Source: a virus. Taken from it: a DNA stretch of 22,007 nt. The notes below the pieces were generated by a model. That model had not been told where the DNA came from. It did no database searches and was given only the letters and a program-made list of their open reading frames with translations. The stretch is taken from IMG/VR virus record IMGVR_UViG_3300042887_002090, positions 1 to 22,007 of that record; one strand, written 5' to 3'. Shown piece after piece: positions 14,725 through 21,914 of this stretch (the first letter of the stretch is position 1; every line of letters starts with the position of its first letter). The translations under genes and the position numbers were made by a program.

Positions 14725-15057
14725 CTATTCCGCTACTGTAACTTCTTCATCTTCTTTTGGTGCTGGAGCTTCTTCTTTAGCCTCTAGCATCTTATTAAAA
14801 CTATTTAGATGACCAATGCAATAGTCTGTTCCTTTTGCTTTTGGTGCTTTGCATTCTTCTTCTTTTACTGTCATTGCCTGACATAAACCACGCTTATAAT
14901 GTACGCCACCGTAAGCAATACCTGATGGTGGAGCAACCTCTACGCCCTGGCCGTGATAAGCTAAACGACCATTACCCACATGACGTGTTCCTTCTACATA
15001 TCCATATGGTTGTGTGCCAGATAATCCCTGGCTTTGGCTTTGCGTTTCTTTATTCAT
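14725..15057 (-). CDS. Small protein with Cys/His zinc motif
   Basis: A 110-residue protein with a Gly/Tyr-rich start (GTQPYGYVEGTRHVG) and a middle reading LCQAMTVKEEECKAPKAKGTDYCIGHL, a C-x8-C-x10-C-x2-H arrangement like the small zinc-binding 'C-a----C-a-------C--H' proteins of phages and actinobacteria. The C-terminal 30 residues are Glu/Lys/Pro-rich and probably disordered. AAGGAGAT precedes ATG 15057. Its role in the virion is unknown. Confidence 0.65.
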   Translation of the reverse strand: MNKETQSQSQGLSGTQPYGYVEGTRHVGNGRLAYHGQGVEVAPPSGIAYGGVHYKRGLCQAMTVKEEECKAPKAKGTDYCIGHLNSFNKMLEAKEEAPAPKEDEEVTVAE

Positions 15058-15095
15058 AATTATCTCCTTCGTTGTTAAAGTGTCTTATTGTAGAA

Positions 15096-15130
15096 CATGC
15101 CACCAGAGGCTTTTAACCCCTGGTGGCATG
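15096..15130 (-). terminator. Hairpin between decoration-like and zinc-motif genes
   Basis: CATGCCACCAG (15096-15106) pairs with CTGGTGGCATG (15120-15130), an 11-bp perfect stem extended by an imperfect AGG/CCC pair around a TTTTAA-containing loop. It lies in the 90-nt gap. On the minus strand it is not followed by a clean U-run (TTCTACAATAAG), so it may be a leaky terminator, an mRNA-stabilising hairpin or a processing site. Confidence 0.6.
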
Positions 15131-15147
15131 CGTCCTAGGTAGCAGGA

Positions 15148-15627
15148 TTATTCGTTGTCGCCAACAAATACGCGTCTCCACTTCAAAGTGGAAAGTGTAC
15201 CCTTAGCAATGATGGAAGATGCATTTTCTGCAATTCCGCTAACTCCAATAAAGCCATCTGCTGATGGTGTGATTACACCAACAACAAATGCCTGGTTCAA
15301 ACCAGTTGCCAAAGCAACAGAAGCTGAACCATGGTCTGGAGTGTCAATAGCAACACAAGCTGTGCGAACAAGAGTTGTTGCATCGGTGTTGTATTCTGAA
15401 ACGAATGCAATTGCTGATGGGGTTGCACTTGCTGTTATTGAAAATGCTGCTCCGTCAGTTGCAGCTGCTGCTGAGTAAACAACACGAGCTTCAAACTCGT
15501 ATGTTTCGCCAGCTTTTCCGTACCATCCGAAGTCACCTGAATCAAGTGCTGCGTATGATACACCTACTGTTACGTCTGCTGCAAGAACGTTTGTTCTTTC
15601 AACAATGAATTTATTATTTGTTGCCAT
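15148..15627 (-). CDS. Head decoration / capsid-associated protein (probable)
   Basis: A 159-residue, beta-rich, Ala/Ser/Thr/Val-rich protein with few charged residues and no Cys cluster. Segments such as AGETYEFEARVVYSAAAATD and VVGVITPSADGFIGVSG suggest a small beta sandwich. It is placed directly after the major capsid gene and framed by two hairpins, as is usual for decoration proteins. There is no specific family motif, so the call rests on position and composition. Confidence 0.55.
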   Translation of the reverse strand: MATNNKFIVERTNVLAADVTVGVSYAALDSGDFGWYGKAGETYEFEARVVYSAAAATDGAAFSITASATPSAIAFVSEYNTDATTLVRTACVAIDTPDHGSASVALATGLNQAFVVGVITPSADGFIGVSGIAENASSIIAKGTLSTLKWRRVFVGDNE

Positions 15628-15639
15628 AGTTGTACTATG
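15624..15639 (-). promoter_or_regulatory. Hairpin holding the start codon of the decoration-like gene
   Basis: CATAGT and ACTATG form a 6-bp stem with a 3-nt loop, and the ATG of the gene is the end of the 3' arm. The AAGGAG site lies just outside the 5' arm. Folding would partly hide the start codon and bring the binding site next to it, possibly tuning translation. A short, weak structure. Confidence 0.3.
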
Positions 15640-15699
15640 CTCCTTATCTCTGTTAGATAGATTACCTAACTATGTTGTTTGTTTGTTTTATAAATAGCT

Positions 15700-15749
15700 G
15701 GCACTGGGAGAGTTGCCCGAAGGATGACAACCTTTAAACTCCCAGCACC
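15700..15749 (-). terminator. Hairpin downstream of the capsid gene
   Basis: GGCACTGGGAG (15700-15710) pairs with CTCCCAGCACC (15739-15749) with one G-T pair and one mismatch, and an inner GTTG/CAAC pair tightens the loop. It starts 17 nt after the capsid stop. There is no uniform T-run after it on the minus strand, so it may be a partial terminator or a 3'-protecting hairpin that raises capsid mRNA relative to downstream genes. Confidence 0.55.
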
Positions 15750-15766
15750 AACTACATCTTTAGCTA

Positions 15767-16726
15767 TTATGCGTAGCTAGCGTCTGCTGTCAAGTAACCC
15801 TGACGTTGACGGTTGCTGCAGGTCAACTGACCATAGGCCAACACGAGGGCATAACGGGCGTCTACGCCAGCTACAGTGCCGTTCATGAAGTCTGTGGTGG
15901 TGAACCAGTAGCCATTCAAGCCGGTGAGCTTGAGGTACTTCGTGTTAAGGAAGTACATCGGTGCATCGGTTGAGTCGGTTGCCAATTCAAGGTCAAACAC
16001 AACTGGAGTCTGCTTGAACATCAAGTTCTGGAATCCAGAGTTTGCCTTGCTTACGTCCTGGTAACGAACGTTGTTGGTCAACAGTGATTCGTACTTCTCA
16101 AAGAGGCTGTTGTTAGTGACGATGAGGTCAGGAACATCAGAACCCTTTGATGCACGGTTGTACACGTCAGCCATGTTGTGAAGTGCAAGTGTTGCACCCA
16201 TCGTGGTGCCCTGTGTTGGGTTCCACCATGTGTTGCTTGATGCATCAATGCCACCAACTGTGTTGTTCTGGGTAGCAACTATGTTACCAAGACCATTGAA
16301 GTCGGTTCCAGCTGATGCTGAACCATAAAGCTGCTCGTTAAGAGTGGTCTTAAGCGACATTTCAGCCTGCATGATTTTTGCATTCAACAGTTTGATGATT
16401 GCCTCGGTGCCACGGTTCTTTGCTTCTTCGATACCGCTGATTGCGATAGAAGCAGCCATCTGCTTCCAATCGTATTCAGCAGCTGAGATGCCTTCCTGTG
16501 GGGTAAGGTCAATTGCATCGTAGCCACTGTAGGTAGCAACAGTATCGTTTACTGCGTACATCAATGGTTCTACGATTTGGGTGCCGCCCTCTTCAACACG
16601 GACACGTCCGCGCTCATTGAGGTGGTTCAAAAGGACGAGGTCCTTGAAAATGTTATCAACCAGCGTTGGCTGGTAGTTTTGCAACGTAGTTGATAACAGT
16701 GAATTAAAGTCGGGATTTCCGGCCAT
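15767..16726 (-). CDS. Major capsid protein
   Basis: A 319-residue coat protein. It has HK97-fold-like features: an N-terminal helix (FNSLLSTTLQNYQPTLVDNI), an extended E-loop-like segment (GRVRVEEGGTQIVEPLMY), a long central helix region (AASIAISGIEEAKNRGTEAI), and a C-terminal domain with PDLIVTNNSLFEKYESLL and a beta tail ending DARYALVLAYGQLTCSNRQRQ. Position directly after the scaffold confirms the call. Codons end in C far more often than in the neighbours (AAC, GGC, ATC, TTC), as expected for translational optimisation. A CAGGAG site precedes ATG 16726. Confidence 0.88.
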   Translation of the reverse strand: MAGNPDFNSLLSTTLQNYQPTLVDNIFKDLVLLNHLNERGRVRVEEGGTQIVEPLMYAVNDTVATYSGYDAIDLTPQEGISAAEYDWKQMAASIAISGIEEAKNRGTEAIIKLLNAKIMQAEMSLKTTLNEQLYGSASAGTDFNGLGNIVATQNNTVGGIDASSNTWWNPTQGTTMGATLALHNMADVYNRASKGSDVPDLIVTNNSLFEKYESLLTNNVRYQDVSKANSGFQNLMFKQTPVVFDLELATDSTDAPMYFLNTKYLKLTGLNGYWFTTTDFMNGTVAGVDARYALVLAYGQLTCSNRQRQGYLTADASYA

Positions 16727-16744
16727 TTTATTTCTCCTGTTTGT

Positions 16745-17536
16745 TTAGATGTTGAGTGTCTTCTTGGCCTGTTCAAAGGCTTCAAAGACTGACGTTGGTT
16801 TAGCAGCTTTTGGTGCGACTGAGTTTTTGTTGGAAGAACCACCAGAAACCACTGATGCCGAACGTTTTGCTTCAACTCTAGCTTGCTCTTCTGCCAGTTT
16901 CTTGCTGGCTTCAGAAGCTTTAGAATAAACCTTATCAAAAGTAATCTGTTTAAAGACTGCCTCTAAATCGGTTGAGCCCGTTGCTAGTGCCTTAGCTACG
17001 ACTTCATCAGCGTTAAAGTCATCACCATATTTGCTTTGCAAAGAATCTACAGTTCTAGTCAATTCATCCATAGCCTTTTGTTGTTCGAAAGCTGCGATGC
17101 GTTGTTCTAAACTGCGGAGTTGCTTTTCAGCTGGGTCTAACCACTCTTCCTCAACCTGCTGGTCTTGGATTGGAGCGCCTAGTCCATAATGCTGTTGAAG
17201 CGCCTGCAAGGTGCCTGCTGGGTCTTCTTGCAACGATTGTGCAAGAGTAGCAGCAAACTGTACTTGCTTTCTTTGTTCGCTAAGTTCCTGTGTCTTGCGG
17301 GTATAATCCGCCTGACGCTGGTACCCAGCTAGAGCCTCCTTAACTGGAACTACAACTTCTTCGCCATCTACTTGGAGCTTGATGACTTTGTCAGCAATCT
17401 CTGTATAGTCGAATAATTCTAATTCTTGTTCTGGAGTTTCTGCTATGACCTCTGTCACTTCATCGACTTGTCCGTTTGCGGCGGGGTCAACTACGTTTTC
17501 AGGGTTAGCATTATTATTAATATTATTATCTGTCAT
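16745..17536 (-). CDS. Capsid scaffolding protein
   Basis: A 263-residue, highly charged and helical protein. An acidic, disordered N-terminus (EVTEVIAETPEQELELFDY) is followed by a small beta segment (KLQVDGEEVVVPVKEALAG), then long coiled-coil regions (YTRKTQELSEQRKQVQF and KQLRSLEQRIAAFEQQKA). The C-terminus is Ser/Asn/Lys-rich and ends VFEAFEQAKKTLNI, a short basic helix of the kind that binds coat protein. Order portal-scaffold-coat is canonical. No protease domain is seen, so the scaffold is probably released whole or removed by another enzyme. Confidence 0.82.
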   Translation of the reverse strand: MTDNNINNNANPENVVDPAANGQVDEVTEVIAETPEQELELFDYTEIADKVIKLQVDGEEVVVPVKEALAGYQRQADYTRKTQELSEQRKQVQFAATLAQSLQEDPAGTLQALQQHYGLGAPIQDQQVEEEWLDPAEKQLRSLEQRIAAFEQQKAMDELTRTVDSLQSKYGDDFNADEVVAKALATGSTDLEAVFKQITFDKVYSKASEASKKLAEEQARVEAKRSASVVSGGSSNKNSVAPKAAKPTSVFEAFEQAKKTLNI

Positions 17537-17570
17537 TGATGGAGTCCTATCCTTCGTTGGTTATTCCTAT

Positions 17571-17589
17571 TGTAGGTATTAATCCTACA
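17571..17589. repeat. Inverted repeat in the portal-scaffold gap
   Basis: TGTAGG and CCTACA form a perfect 6-bp inverted repeat around a 7-nt AT loop in the 79-nt gap. The flanking sequence is very AT-rich with a T8 run. It could be an operator or a short hairpin before the scaffold gene. No convincing -35/-10 pair is visible beside it. Confidence 0.3.
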
Positions 17590-17615
17590 CTATAGATATT
17601 TTTTTTACCTATTTT

Positions 17616-19481
17616 TTACTGTCCACCTAATAATGCTTGAATTATTTCTGGTGGAAGACTTTGTATACTGCCAGGTAGTGCACCACCGGGTTGTGCTCCT
17701 GGTCCTTGAATTGGTGCTCCTGCTCCTTCGATAAAACCTGGCGGAACTTCTGTTGCCATTTGGTCTGGTGTCATACCTGGTGGCAAACCTTGTCCTTCAA
17801 GAGCCATTTGGTCAGGAGTCATACCTTCAGGAGCTTGAGGTAGCGGTTGTTCTTGCAAGAATGAACCTGGGTCTTTTACCCCAAAACCTTGTGCTAGTAC
17901 GTATTCTGCTAGTTTTGACAAGTTAACAAGTCCTGCTTGGGCAAATGGTTGCATTGCCGAAACAATCTGAAGAGCCATGTCTCTGCGGAAAGCTTCATTA
18001 CGTGGAGCTGTAGAACCAGCCTCAACATTAAAGTCAAACTCACCAGAGATATAATCTTTATCAAAAGTCAACCATACAGGTGCATTTTCACTGCCAATTA
18101 TTCTTACAGTCTGCTCTCCAGTCATAAACTGCTGAGCTAGCATAATAAGATTAGAAGCACATTGAGCTATAGCGTTTTCAATAGCTACAAGCTTTTCAGC
18201 CACTCTGGCATTACCAGCTTCAGCAATAATTGATGCTTCGCGGGCAGTACGAGTGGTCTCTGGAATAGCACCACGCTGGTATTCAGATACACCAGAAACT
18301 CTGTCAATATCATTTTGAATTAAAGCTGACTGATTATAAAATTCTGGTGGGTTAATTAAGGCCGGCATCGGGACAACAACGTTATTTAAATTCTCTCCAG
18401 ATTTAACTGGAACGATAACGTTATCTTCATCTGATGCTAAAGCTTGACGACCATCATCGTCAAATGCTGATTCTTGGAACAACCACTTACGGCTGTAACG
18501 CTTTCTGTGCAACATCATTTGTGTACGAGTTTCATTTAATTCGTACTGCAGTGGTTCAATTGCTTCTAGTTCTCCCATTGGATAAAAGAATCCAGGAATC
18601 TCATAGTTGCGCAACATAAAGAAAGGATGACCAAATACATATGGCATCTTTACTGGTTTAATTAAAAACTTGTCTCCACCTGAGTTAGAGAATACACACA
18701 TCTCACCGGTGTCAATATTATAATATTCAAATATATCGCAGTAAGCTTCATCTGGATTAGAACTAGCTGATTCCTGCCCTGTCATATTTCCATAATCACT
18801 ATTTCCATATTTTTGATAAGATGATGGACTTAGTTCTTTTCTTGCGGCGGCATCATAACGCTTGTCAATCTTTGCATCTTTTAATGGACGACGAGTACGT
18901 TGTGCAATCCAACGCATATCCCACATGCATGTTGCATCTGGGTCAACGAACATCTCAAATGGGTCAACACGCTCTAAGAATGGGCGGTCTTCTCTAATAA
19001 TTGTTTCAGCCTCAACATCATCAGCTGTTTCTGGGCCTGCAGCTTCATCAGCTGAATATTCAATATCATTAAGTTTATCTTCTTCGATAAATCTATAACC
19101 AGTCTTAACCCAACCATGGCCAATAATCAAATAGTCTTTTACTGAGCGCTGAAACTCTGGCTGACAGTTATAATGCTGCCACCAATAGTTAATAATAGAT
19201 TCAGTTAAAATAGCTTTATCTGCATCTTCTGGTCTGCGTGGATTAACATTAATCTTTGGACGACCAATAGAAACAGCAGGTGCTAATGTGTTGATAGTTG
19301 AAAAAGAAATATTTACTAAAAGTCTGTCACCAACAGCTTGACCACGATATTGACGTCCACGATATAAGTTAATTAAACGTTGCCAAAGTTGGTCATAGTT
19401 TTGACTATCACGCCATCTCATAGAATAATCTATGTTTTTTCTATAGTTTGATAATTTATTATAATTTGATTCGCGTGCCAT
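17616..19481 (-). CDS. Portal protein (P22-type)
   Basis: A 621-residue protein of the usual length for short-tailed phage portals. Typical features are an N-terminal helix (YSMRWRDSQNYDQLWQRLINL), NISFSTINTLAPAVSIGRPKI, DYLIIGHGWVKTGY, the RVDPFEMFVDPDA loop, a crown-side MLHRKRYSRKWLFQ helix, and IQNDIDRVSGVSEYQRGAIPETTRTA. The C-terminal 90 residues are Pro/Gly/Gln-rich with two GMTPDQMA repeats and probably form a flexible tail. AAAGGAAAGAG precedes ATG 19481, 1 nt past the upstream stop. About 38 Arg residues are encoded, none by CGG. Confidence 0.9.
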   Translation of the reverse strand: MARESNYNKLSNYRKNIDYSMRWRDSQNYDQLWQRLINLYRGRQYRGQAVGDRLLVNISFSTINTLAPAVSIGRPKINVNPRRPEDADKAILTESIINYWWQHYNCQPEFQRSVKDYLIIGHGWVKTGYRFIEEDKLNDIEYSADEAAGPETADDVEAETIIREDRPFLERVDPFEMFVDPDATCMWDMRWIAQRTRRPLKDAKIDKRYDAAARKELSPSSYQKYGNSDYGNMTGQESASSNPDEAYCDIFEYYNIDTGEMCVFSNSGGDKFLIKPVKMPYVFGHPFFMLRNYEIPGFFYPMGELEAIEPLQYELNETRTQMMLHRKRYSRKWLFQESAFDDDGRQALASDEDNVIVPVKSGENLNNVVVPMPALINPPEFYNQSALIQNDIDRVSGVSEYQRGAIPETTRTAREASIIAEAGNARVAEKLVAIENAIAQCASNLIMLAQQFMTGEQTVRIIGSENAPVWLTFDKDYISGEFDFNVEAGSTAPRNEAFRRDMALQIVSAMQPFAQAGLVNLSKLAEYVLAQGFGVKDPGSFLQEQPLPQAPEGMTPDQMALEGQGLPPGMTPDQMATEVPPGFIEGAGAPIQGPGAQPGGALPGSIQSLPPEIIQALLGGQ

Positions 19482-19880
19482 CTATTTTCTCTTTCCTTTA
19501 ACCAATCCTTCGCCAATGGCTGCTAATCTGCAATAGCCATTTGGTTCTGCTTGCTGTACAATAATATGACAACCTTTCATTTCAGGACACCAAAAAGCGC
19601 AGTTAGAACACTTCACACCTATTTTAGCATCTATATTTTTTGATGCTGGAACATAACCAACCCAAATGCCATTATCGTCATTATCGGCAAGCTTGCCATA
19701 CTCTTCAACAATTTCAAACATTGATTCAACATACTTAGCTTCTGCTGGAGCAAGTTTAATAATAGGATTAGTTACACCTTCAGGAAGTTCATCTTCTTTT
19801 TCATATTCTTTTTCTTCCCCGCCACCAAACTTAATTGCAATTTCAAATGCTTGGCCTACTGGTGAATCTTTTTCTCTCAT
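19482..19880 (-). CDS. Small Cys-motif protein upstream of portal
   Basis: A 132-residue protein. ATG 19880 overlaps the upstream stop as TAATG and is preferred to a GTG at 19892. The N-terminal half is Glu/Lys-rich; residues about 90-120 carry VKCSNCAFWCPEMKGCHIIV and NGYCRL, five Cys that could hold a zinc ion or iron-sulfur cluster, recalling high-potential-iron-protein-like small proteins found near phage portals. The Gly/Glu-rich start (FGGGEEKEYEKEDELPEG) resembles the unfolded entry segment of capsid-linked proteases, but I see no protease motif. Function unknown. Confidence 0.65.
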   Translation of the reverse strand: MREKDSPVGQAFEIAIKFGGGEEKEYEKEDELPEGVTNPIIKLAPAEAKYVESMFEIVEEYGKLADNDDNGIWVGYVPASKNIDAKIGVKCSNCAFWCPEMKGCHIIVQQAEPNGYCRLAAIGEGLVKGKRK

Positions 19881-20140
19881 TAGCAATCCCACTTCTTTAA
19901 TGCCAACGCTTTGCGTGTTGGACGACCTTTTGAATCTTTCATGGGACCAGGCATACCGCCCATTCTTGCACAGAAAGACTTTCTTCTTGCTGCAGCTTTT
20001 GGTGACTTCTTAGCCTGCTTAGCAGACACTGGTGGCTTAAGATTCATGCCTTGGGCTTTTGCAGATGCGCGACCTTTAGCATTTAATCCACCTGAAGGAT
20101 TCTTTCCTTCTTTACGCTGCCATGCAGGAGTCTTAGCCAT
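19880..20140 (-). CDS. Small basic protein (DUF6321-like)
   Basis: An 86-residue, strongly basic protein. It begins TPAWQRKEGKNPSGGLNAKGR and ends KSFCARMGGMPGPMKDSKG followed by RPTRKALALKKWDC, a pattern I recognise from a small family common in marine and freshwater phages (DUF6321-like, from memory). Its role is unknown; nucleic-acid or virion binding is plausible given its charge. ATG overlaps the preceding stop as TAATG. Confidence 0.7.
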   Translation of the reverse strand: MAKTPAWQRKEGKNPSGGLNAKGRASAKAQGMNLKPPVSAKQAKKSPKAAARRKSFCARMGGMPGPMKDSKGRPTRKALALKKWDC

Positions 20141-20310
20141 TATTTACCTTTAGCTGCTCTCATGTTGTCAATTAAATTAGGATAAGGACGTCCTGCTTTT
20201 TTAGCTGCGGCTTTTGCTTTAGCTTTTTGTGCTGGTGTAAGTTTCTTAGGTTTACCTAATGACTTAGGACGTGCTTTTTCCCAAACAGGTTTACTTTTTT
20301 TTGCGGCCAT
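20140..20310 (-). CDS. Small Lys/Ala-rich basic protein
   Basis: A 56-residue protein reading MAAKKSKPVWEKARPKSLGK, then a Lys/Ala run and GRPYPNLIDNMRAAKGK. It is strongly basic and probably partly helical or disordered. Its stop overlaps the next ATG as TAATG, strong support for a real gene despite its length. No known family. Confidence 0.6.
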   Translation of the reverse strand: MAAKKSKPVWEKARPKSLGKPKKLTPAQKAKAKAAAKKAGRPYPNLIDNMRAAKGK

Positions 20311-20386
20311 TTTTCTTCTTCTTTCTAGGAGTATAATTCTTAGTTGTTGTAGAAGGAAGGGCTGGATAGCGAGGATTACCTGCCAC
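20291..20386 (-). CDS. Possible tiny basic ORF
   Basis: A 31-residue reading from GTG 20386 (VAGNPRYPALPSTTTKNYTP, then a Lys/Arg-rich end) overlaps the ends of both neighbours. It fills the 65-nt gap and shares their basic character, but lacks a clear ribosome binding site. It may be chance. Confidence 0.25.
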   Translation of the reverse strand: MAGNPRYPALPSTTTKNYTPRKKKKNGRKKK

Positions 20387-20522
20387 CAGTACCCTTATAA
20401 CCACGCTGCTGCATCATTTCATAGGCTTCCATCTTCTTCATGCTTGGAGCCTTGCTCTTCTTAGCAACTTTCTTAGCAACCTTTTTAGCAACTTTTTTAG
20501 CTGGTTTGTTTTTCTTCATCAT
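20376..20522 (-). CDS. Tiny Lys-rich repeat protein
   Basis: A 48-residue protein with three consecutive KKVA repeats near its start and an end reading MEAYEMMQQRGYKGTGGR. The tetrapeptide repeat recalls histone-H1-like tails. Two adjacent ATG codons (20522, 20519) are possible starts, after AAGAAAGAAG. It lies among several other small basic genes. Possible DNA-compacting or packaging role (inference). Confidence 0.5.
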   Translation of the reverse strand: MMKKNKPAKKVAKKVAKKVAKKSKAPSMKKMEAYEMMQQRGYKGTGGR

Positions 20523-20552
20523 ATTCTTTTTCTTCTTTCTTGTGTTAGGAAA

Positions 20553-20954
20553 TTATTTAGCGCTTGCGTAGAAGCCAATAGAAACTTTTATGGCTGTTCC
20601 TACGGCAGAAACAAATGTTGATGGGTTAGCAAAATACACACCAAATGTTGCCAAACCAGCAATGTTGCCTCTATAGTTTTTATTAAATGCTGATGGAGTT
20701 GAACCAGTTATAGTTTCTACTTGAGATACCAATGAAGCATCTTCTGCATCGTTGAGCGACCAGAGAGCTGGTGCTAATCCATCAGGTGCTGCTCCACCCC
20801 AAAATGAAATTGTTCCAATCCAACCCGTTGGTGCTTCAATAGTTACTGCTACTGTATCAAAACCAGCACAGCCGCTTGGGAACCAGTCAGCTGGATAATT
20901 GAATGGTCCAGTTGAACCATCATATGTGTATGTGTATTGTCTTTGTAATAACAT
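20553..20954 (-). CDS. Beta-rich hypothetical structural protein
   Basis: A 133-residue protein, acidic and beta-rich, with aromatic and Gly-rich segments (YTYTYDGSTGPFNYPADWF, TGWIGTISFWGG) and few Lys. It stands out from its basic neighbours and looks like a small virion surface protein. ATG 20954 overlaps the upstream stop as TAATG. No family recognised. Confidence 0.6.
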   Translation of the reverse strand: MLLQRQYTYTYDGSTGPFNYPADWFPSGCAGFDTVAVTIEAPTGWIGTISFWGGAAPDGLAPALWSLNDAEDASLVSQVETITGSTPSAFNKNYRGNIAGLATFGVYFANPSTFVSAVGTAIKVSIGFYASAK

Positions 20955-21148
20955 TATTTACCTTTTGCTTTCTTTATAGATTTGCCGGCTTCGCTAAGTG
21001 CAATTGCAATAGCTTGCTTACGTGATTTGACGATTCGTGCTTTCTTTGGTCCTTTAGGGTCTACTCCACTATGCAATTTGCCAGCTTTGTATTCCTTCAT
21101 TACCTTAGAAATCTTTGCTTGTGCAGCTGTTTTCTTTTTAGTTGCCAT
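20954..21148 (-). CDS. Small basic protein (DUF6496-like)
   Basis: A 64-residue protein reading KVMKEYKAGKLHSGVDPKG and VKSRKQAIAIALSEAGKS, the recognisable pattern of the small DUF6496-like family common in phages (from memory). Highly basic. A GAGGAACG site precedes ATG 21148, which lies inside the end of the previous gene (11-nt overlap). Confidence 0.75.
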   Translation of the reverse strand: MATKKKTAAQAKISKVMKEYKAGKLHSGVDPKGPKKARIVKSRKQAIAIALSEAGKSIKKAKGK

Positions 21149-21308
21149 ATATTTTACGTTCCTCGTTTGCTTTTATTACTAAAAATTCTTCTTCCGTATA
21201 AACAAAAGACTGTTCTTCACATAAGTGTTCTTCTGAACTTGTCCAAGCTTTACATTCAATGCAACGGTATAATGGTCCGTCAATTGTATATAATGAAAAC
21301 TTTGGCAT
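21138..21308 (-). CDS. Small acidic protein with CxxC
   Basis: A 56-residue protein starting MPKFSLYTIDGPLYRCIECKAW, with one CxxC pair and a third Cys at SSEEHLCEEQ. It may be a tiny zinc-binding protein lacking one ligand. ATG 21308 overlaps the upstream stop as TAATG, and the stop overlaps the next gene's start by 11 nt, which makes it a credible gene. Confidence 0.55.
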   Translation of the reverse strand: MPKFSLYTIDGPLYRCIECKAWTSSEEHLCEEQSFVYTEEEFLVIKANEERKIYGN

Positions 21309-21484
21309 TACTTCTTTTTTTCTTTCTTCTTAGCAATTATTAAAGCTGCTTTAGCTAATGAAAGTTTTTTTTCTGCTTTTGTTAATTCTTTCTTTGCAGC
21401 TTTTACTGCAGGAACTTCAATCTTTTTAGACTTAGGCTGTTTACCTACTTTAGCAACAGGTGCTTTTTTAATTCTAACTTTCAT
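21308..21484 (-). CDS. Small Lys/Ala-rich basic protein
   Basis: A 58-residue protein with over a third Lys (MKVRIKKAPVAKVGKQPKSK, then KKEL/KKLSLAKAALIIAKKKEKKK in part). The second half would form a basic amphipathic helix. The ATG overlaps the end of the upstream gene by 11 nt and the stop overlaps the next ATG as TAATG. Possible nucleic-acid binding; no family. Confidence 0.55.
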   Translation of the reverse strand: MKVRIKKAPVAKVGKQPKSKKIEVPAVKAAKKELTKAEKKLSLAKAALIIAKKKEKKK

Positions 21485-21671
21485 CTTTTTTCTTTCTTGT
21501 TGGCTTAGTCATATGCCACTCAATATGGCCATCTAGTTTTTCAGCAATCTTGTCTATTTTGCCGGCAAGAACACCATGCTGTTGACTGCTTTCTCTTCTA
21601 AAGGATTGAACTAGCACCACCAGAGGACCACCAATAACAGCGACAAGTATAGGAACGAGCCAATCAGCCAT
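21474..21671 (-). CDS. Small membrane protein, holin-like layout
   Basis: A 65-residue protein with one N-terminal membrane segment (WLVPILVAVIGGPLVVLVQSF), then an amphipathic helix (GVLAGKIDKIAEKLDGHIEW) and a Lys-rich tail (KPTRKKKDES). This is the layout of one-span phage holins or spanin-like membrane proteins, but it lies far from the lysis cassette. ATG 21671 lies 1 nt past the preceding stop. Confidence 0.6.
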   Translation of the reverse strand: MADWLVPILVAVIGGPLVVLVQSFRRESSQQHGVLAGKIDKIAEKLDGHIEWHMTKPTRKKKDES

Positions 21672-21672
21672 G

Positions 21673-21888
21673 TCAAATCAATTCTTTTCTTGTAGATATT
21701 TTTTCTACGTTTGGCATATTTTTATACATGTCTTGTGTTTCCTTAATAGTTGAGTTGTTCCAGGCTTTTTGTCCATATTCAACACTGACAAAGCCAAATC
21801 TAATGCCTTTGACGTGACACGTAAAACAAATCTCACGCTTTAGGTCATTTTCTGTCTTTAATTCTTTTGAACAATTAGTGCATTGCAT
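21673..21888 (-). CDS. Small zinc-ribbon protein
   Basis: A 71-residue protein beginning MQCTNCSKELKTENDLKREI followed by CFTCHVKG. Two CxxC pairs 15 residues apart form a classic small zinc ribbon. The rest is polar without other motifs. The role is unknown; such proteins often sit beside phage terminase or packaging genes. Confidence 0.6.
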   Translation of the reverse strand: MQCTNCSKELKTENDLKREICFTCHVKGIRFGFVSVEYGQKAWNNSTIKETQDMYKNMPNVEKISTRKELI

Positions 21889-21914
21889 AAAAGGCCTTAC
21901 TATAGGATTTTTCT

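Noticed and set aside
15766-15793. Minus-strand promoter TTGACA-N16-CATAAT at the end of the capsid gene
   Set aside because: Both elements fall within codons for the capsid C-terminus and the -10 is imperfect; possible but not supportable alone.
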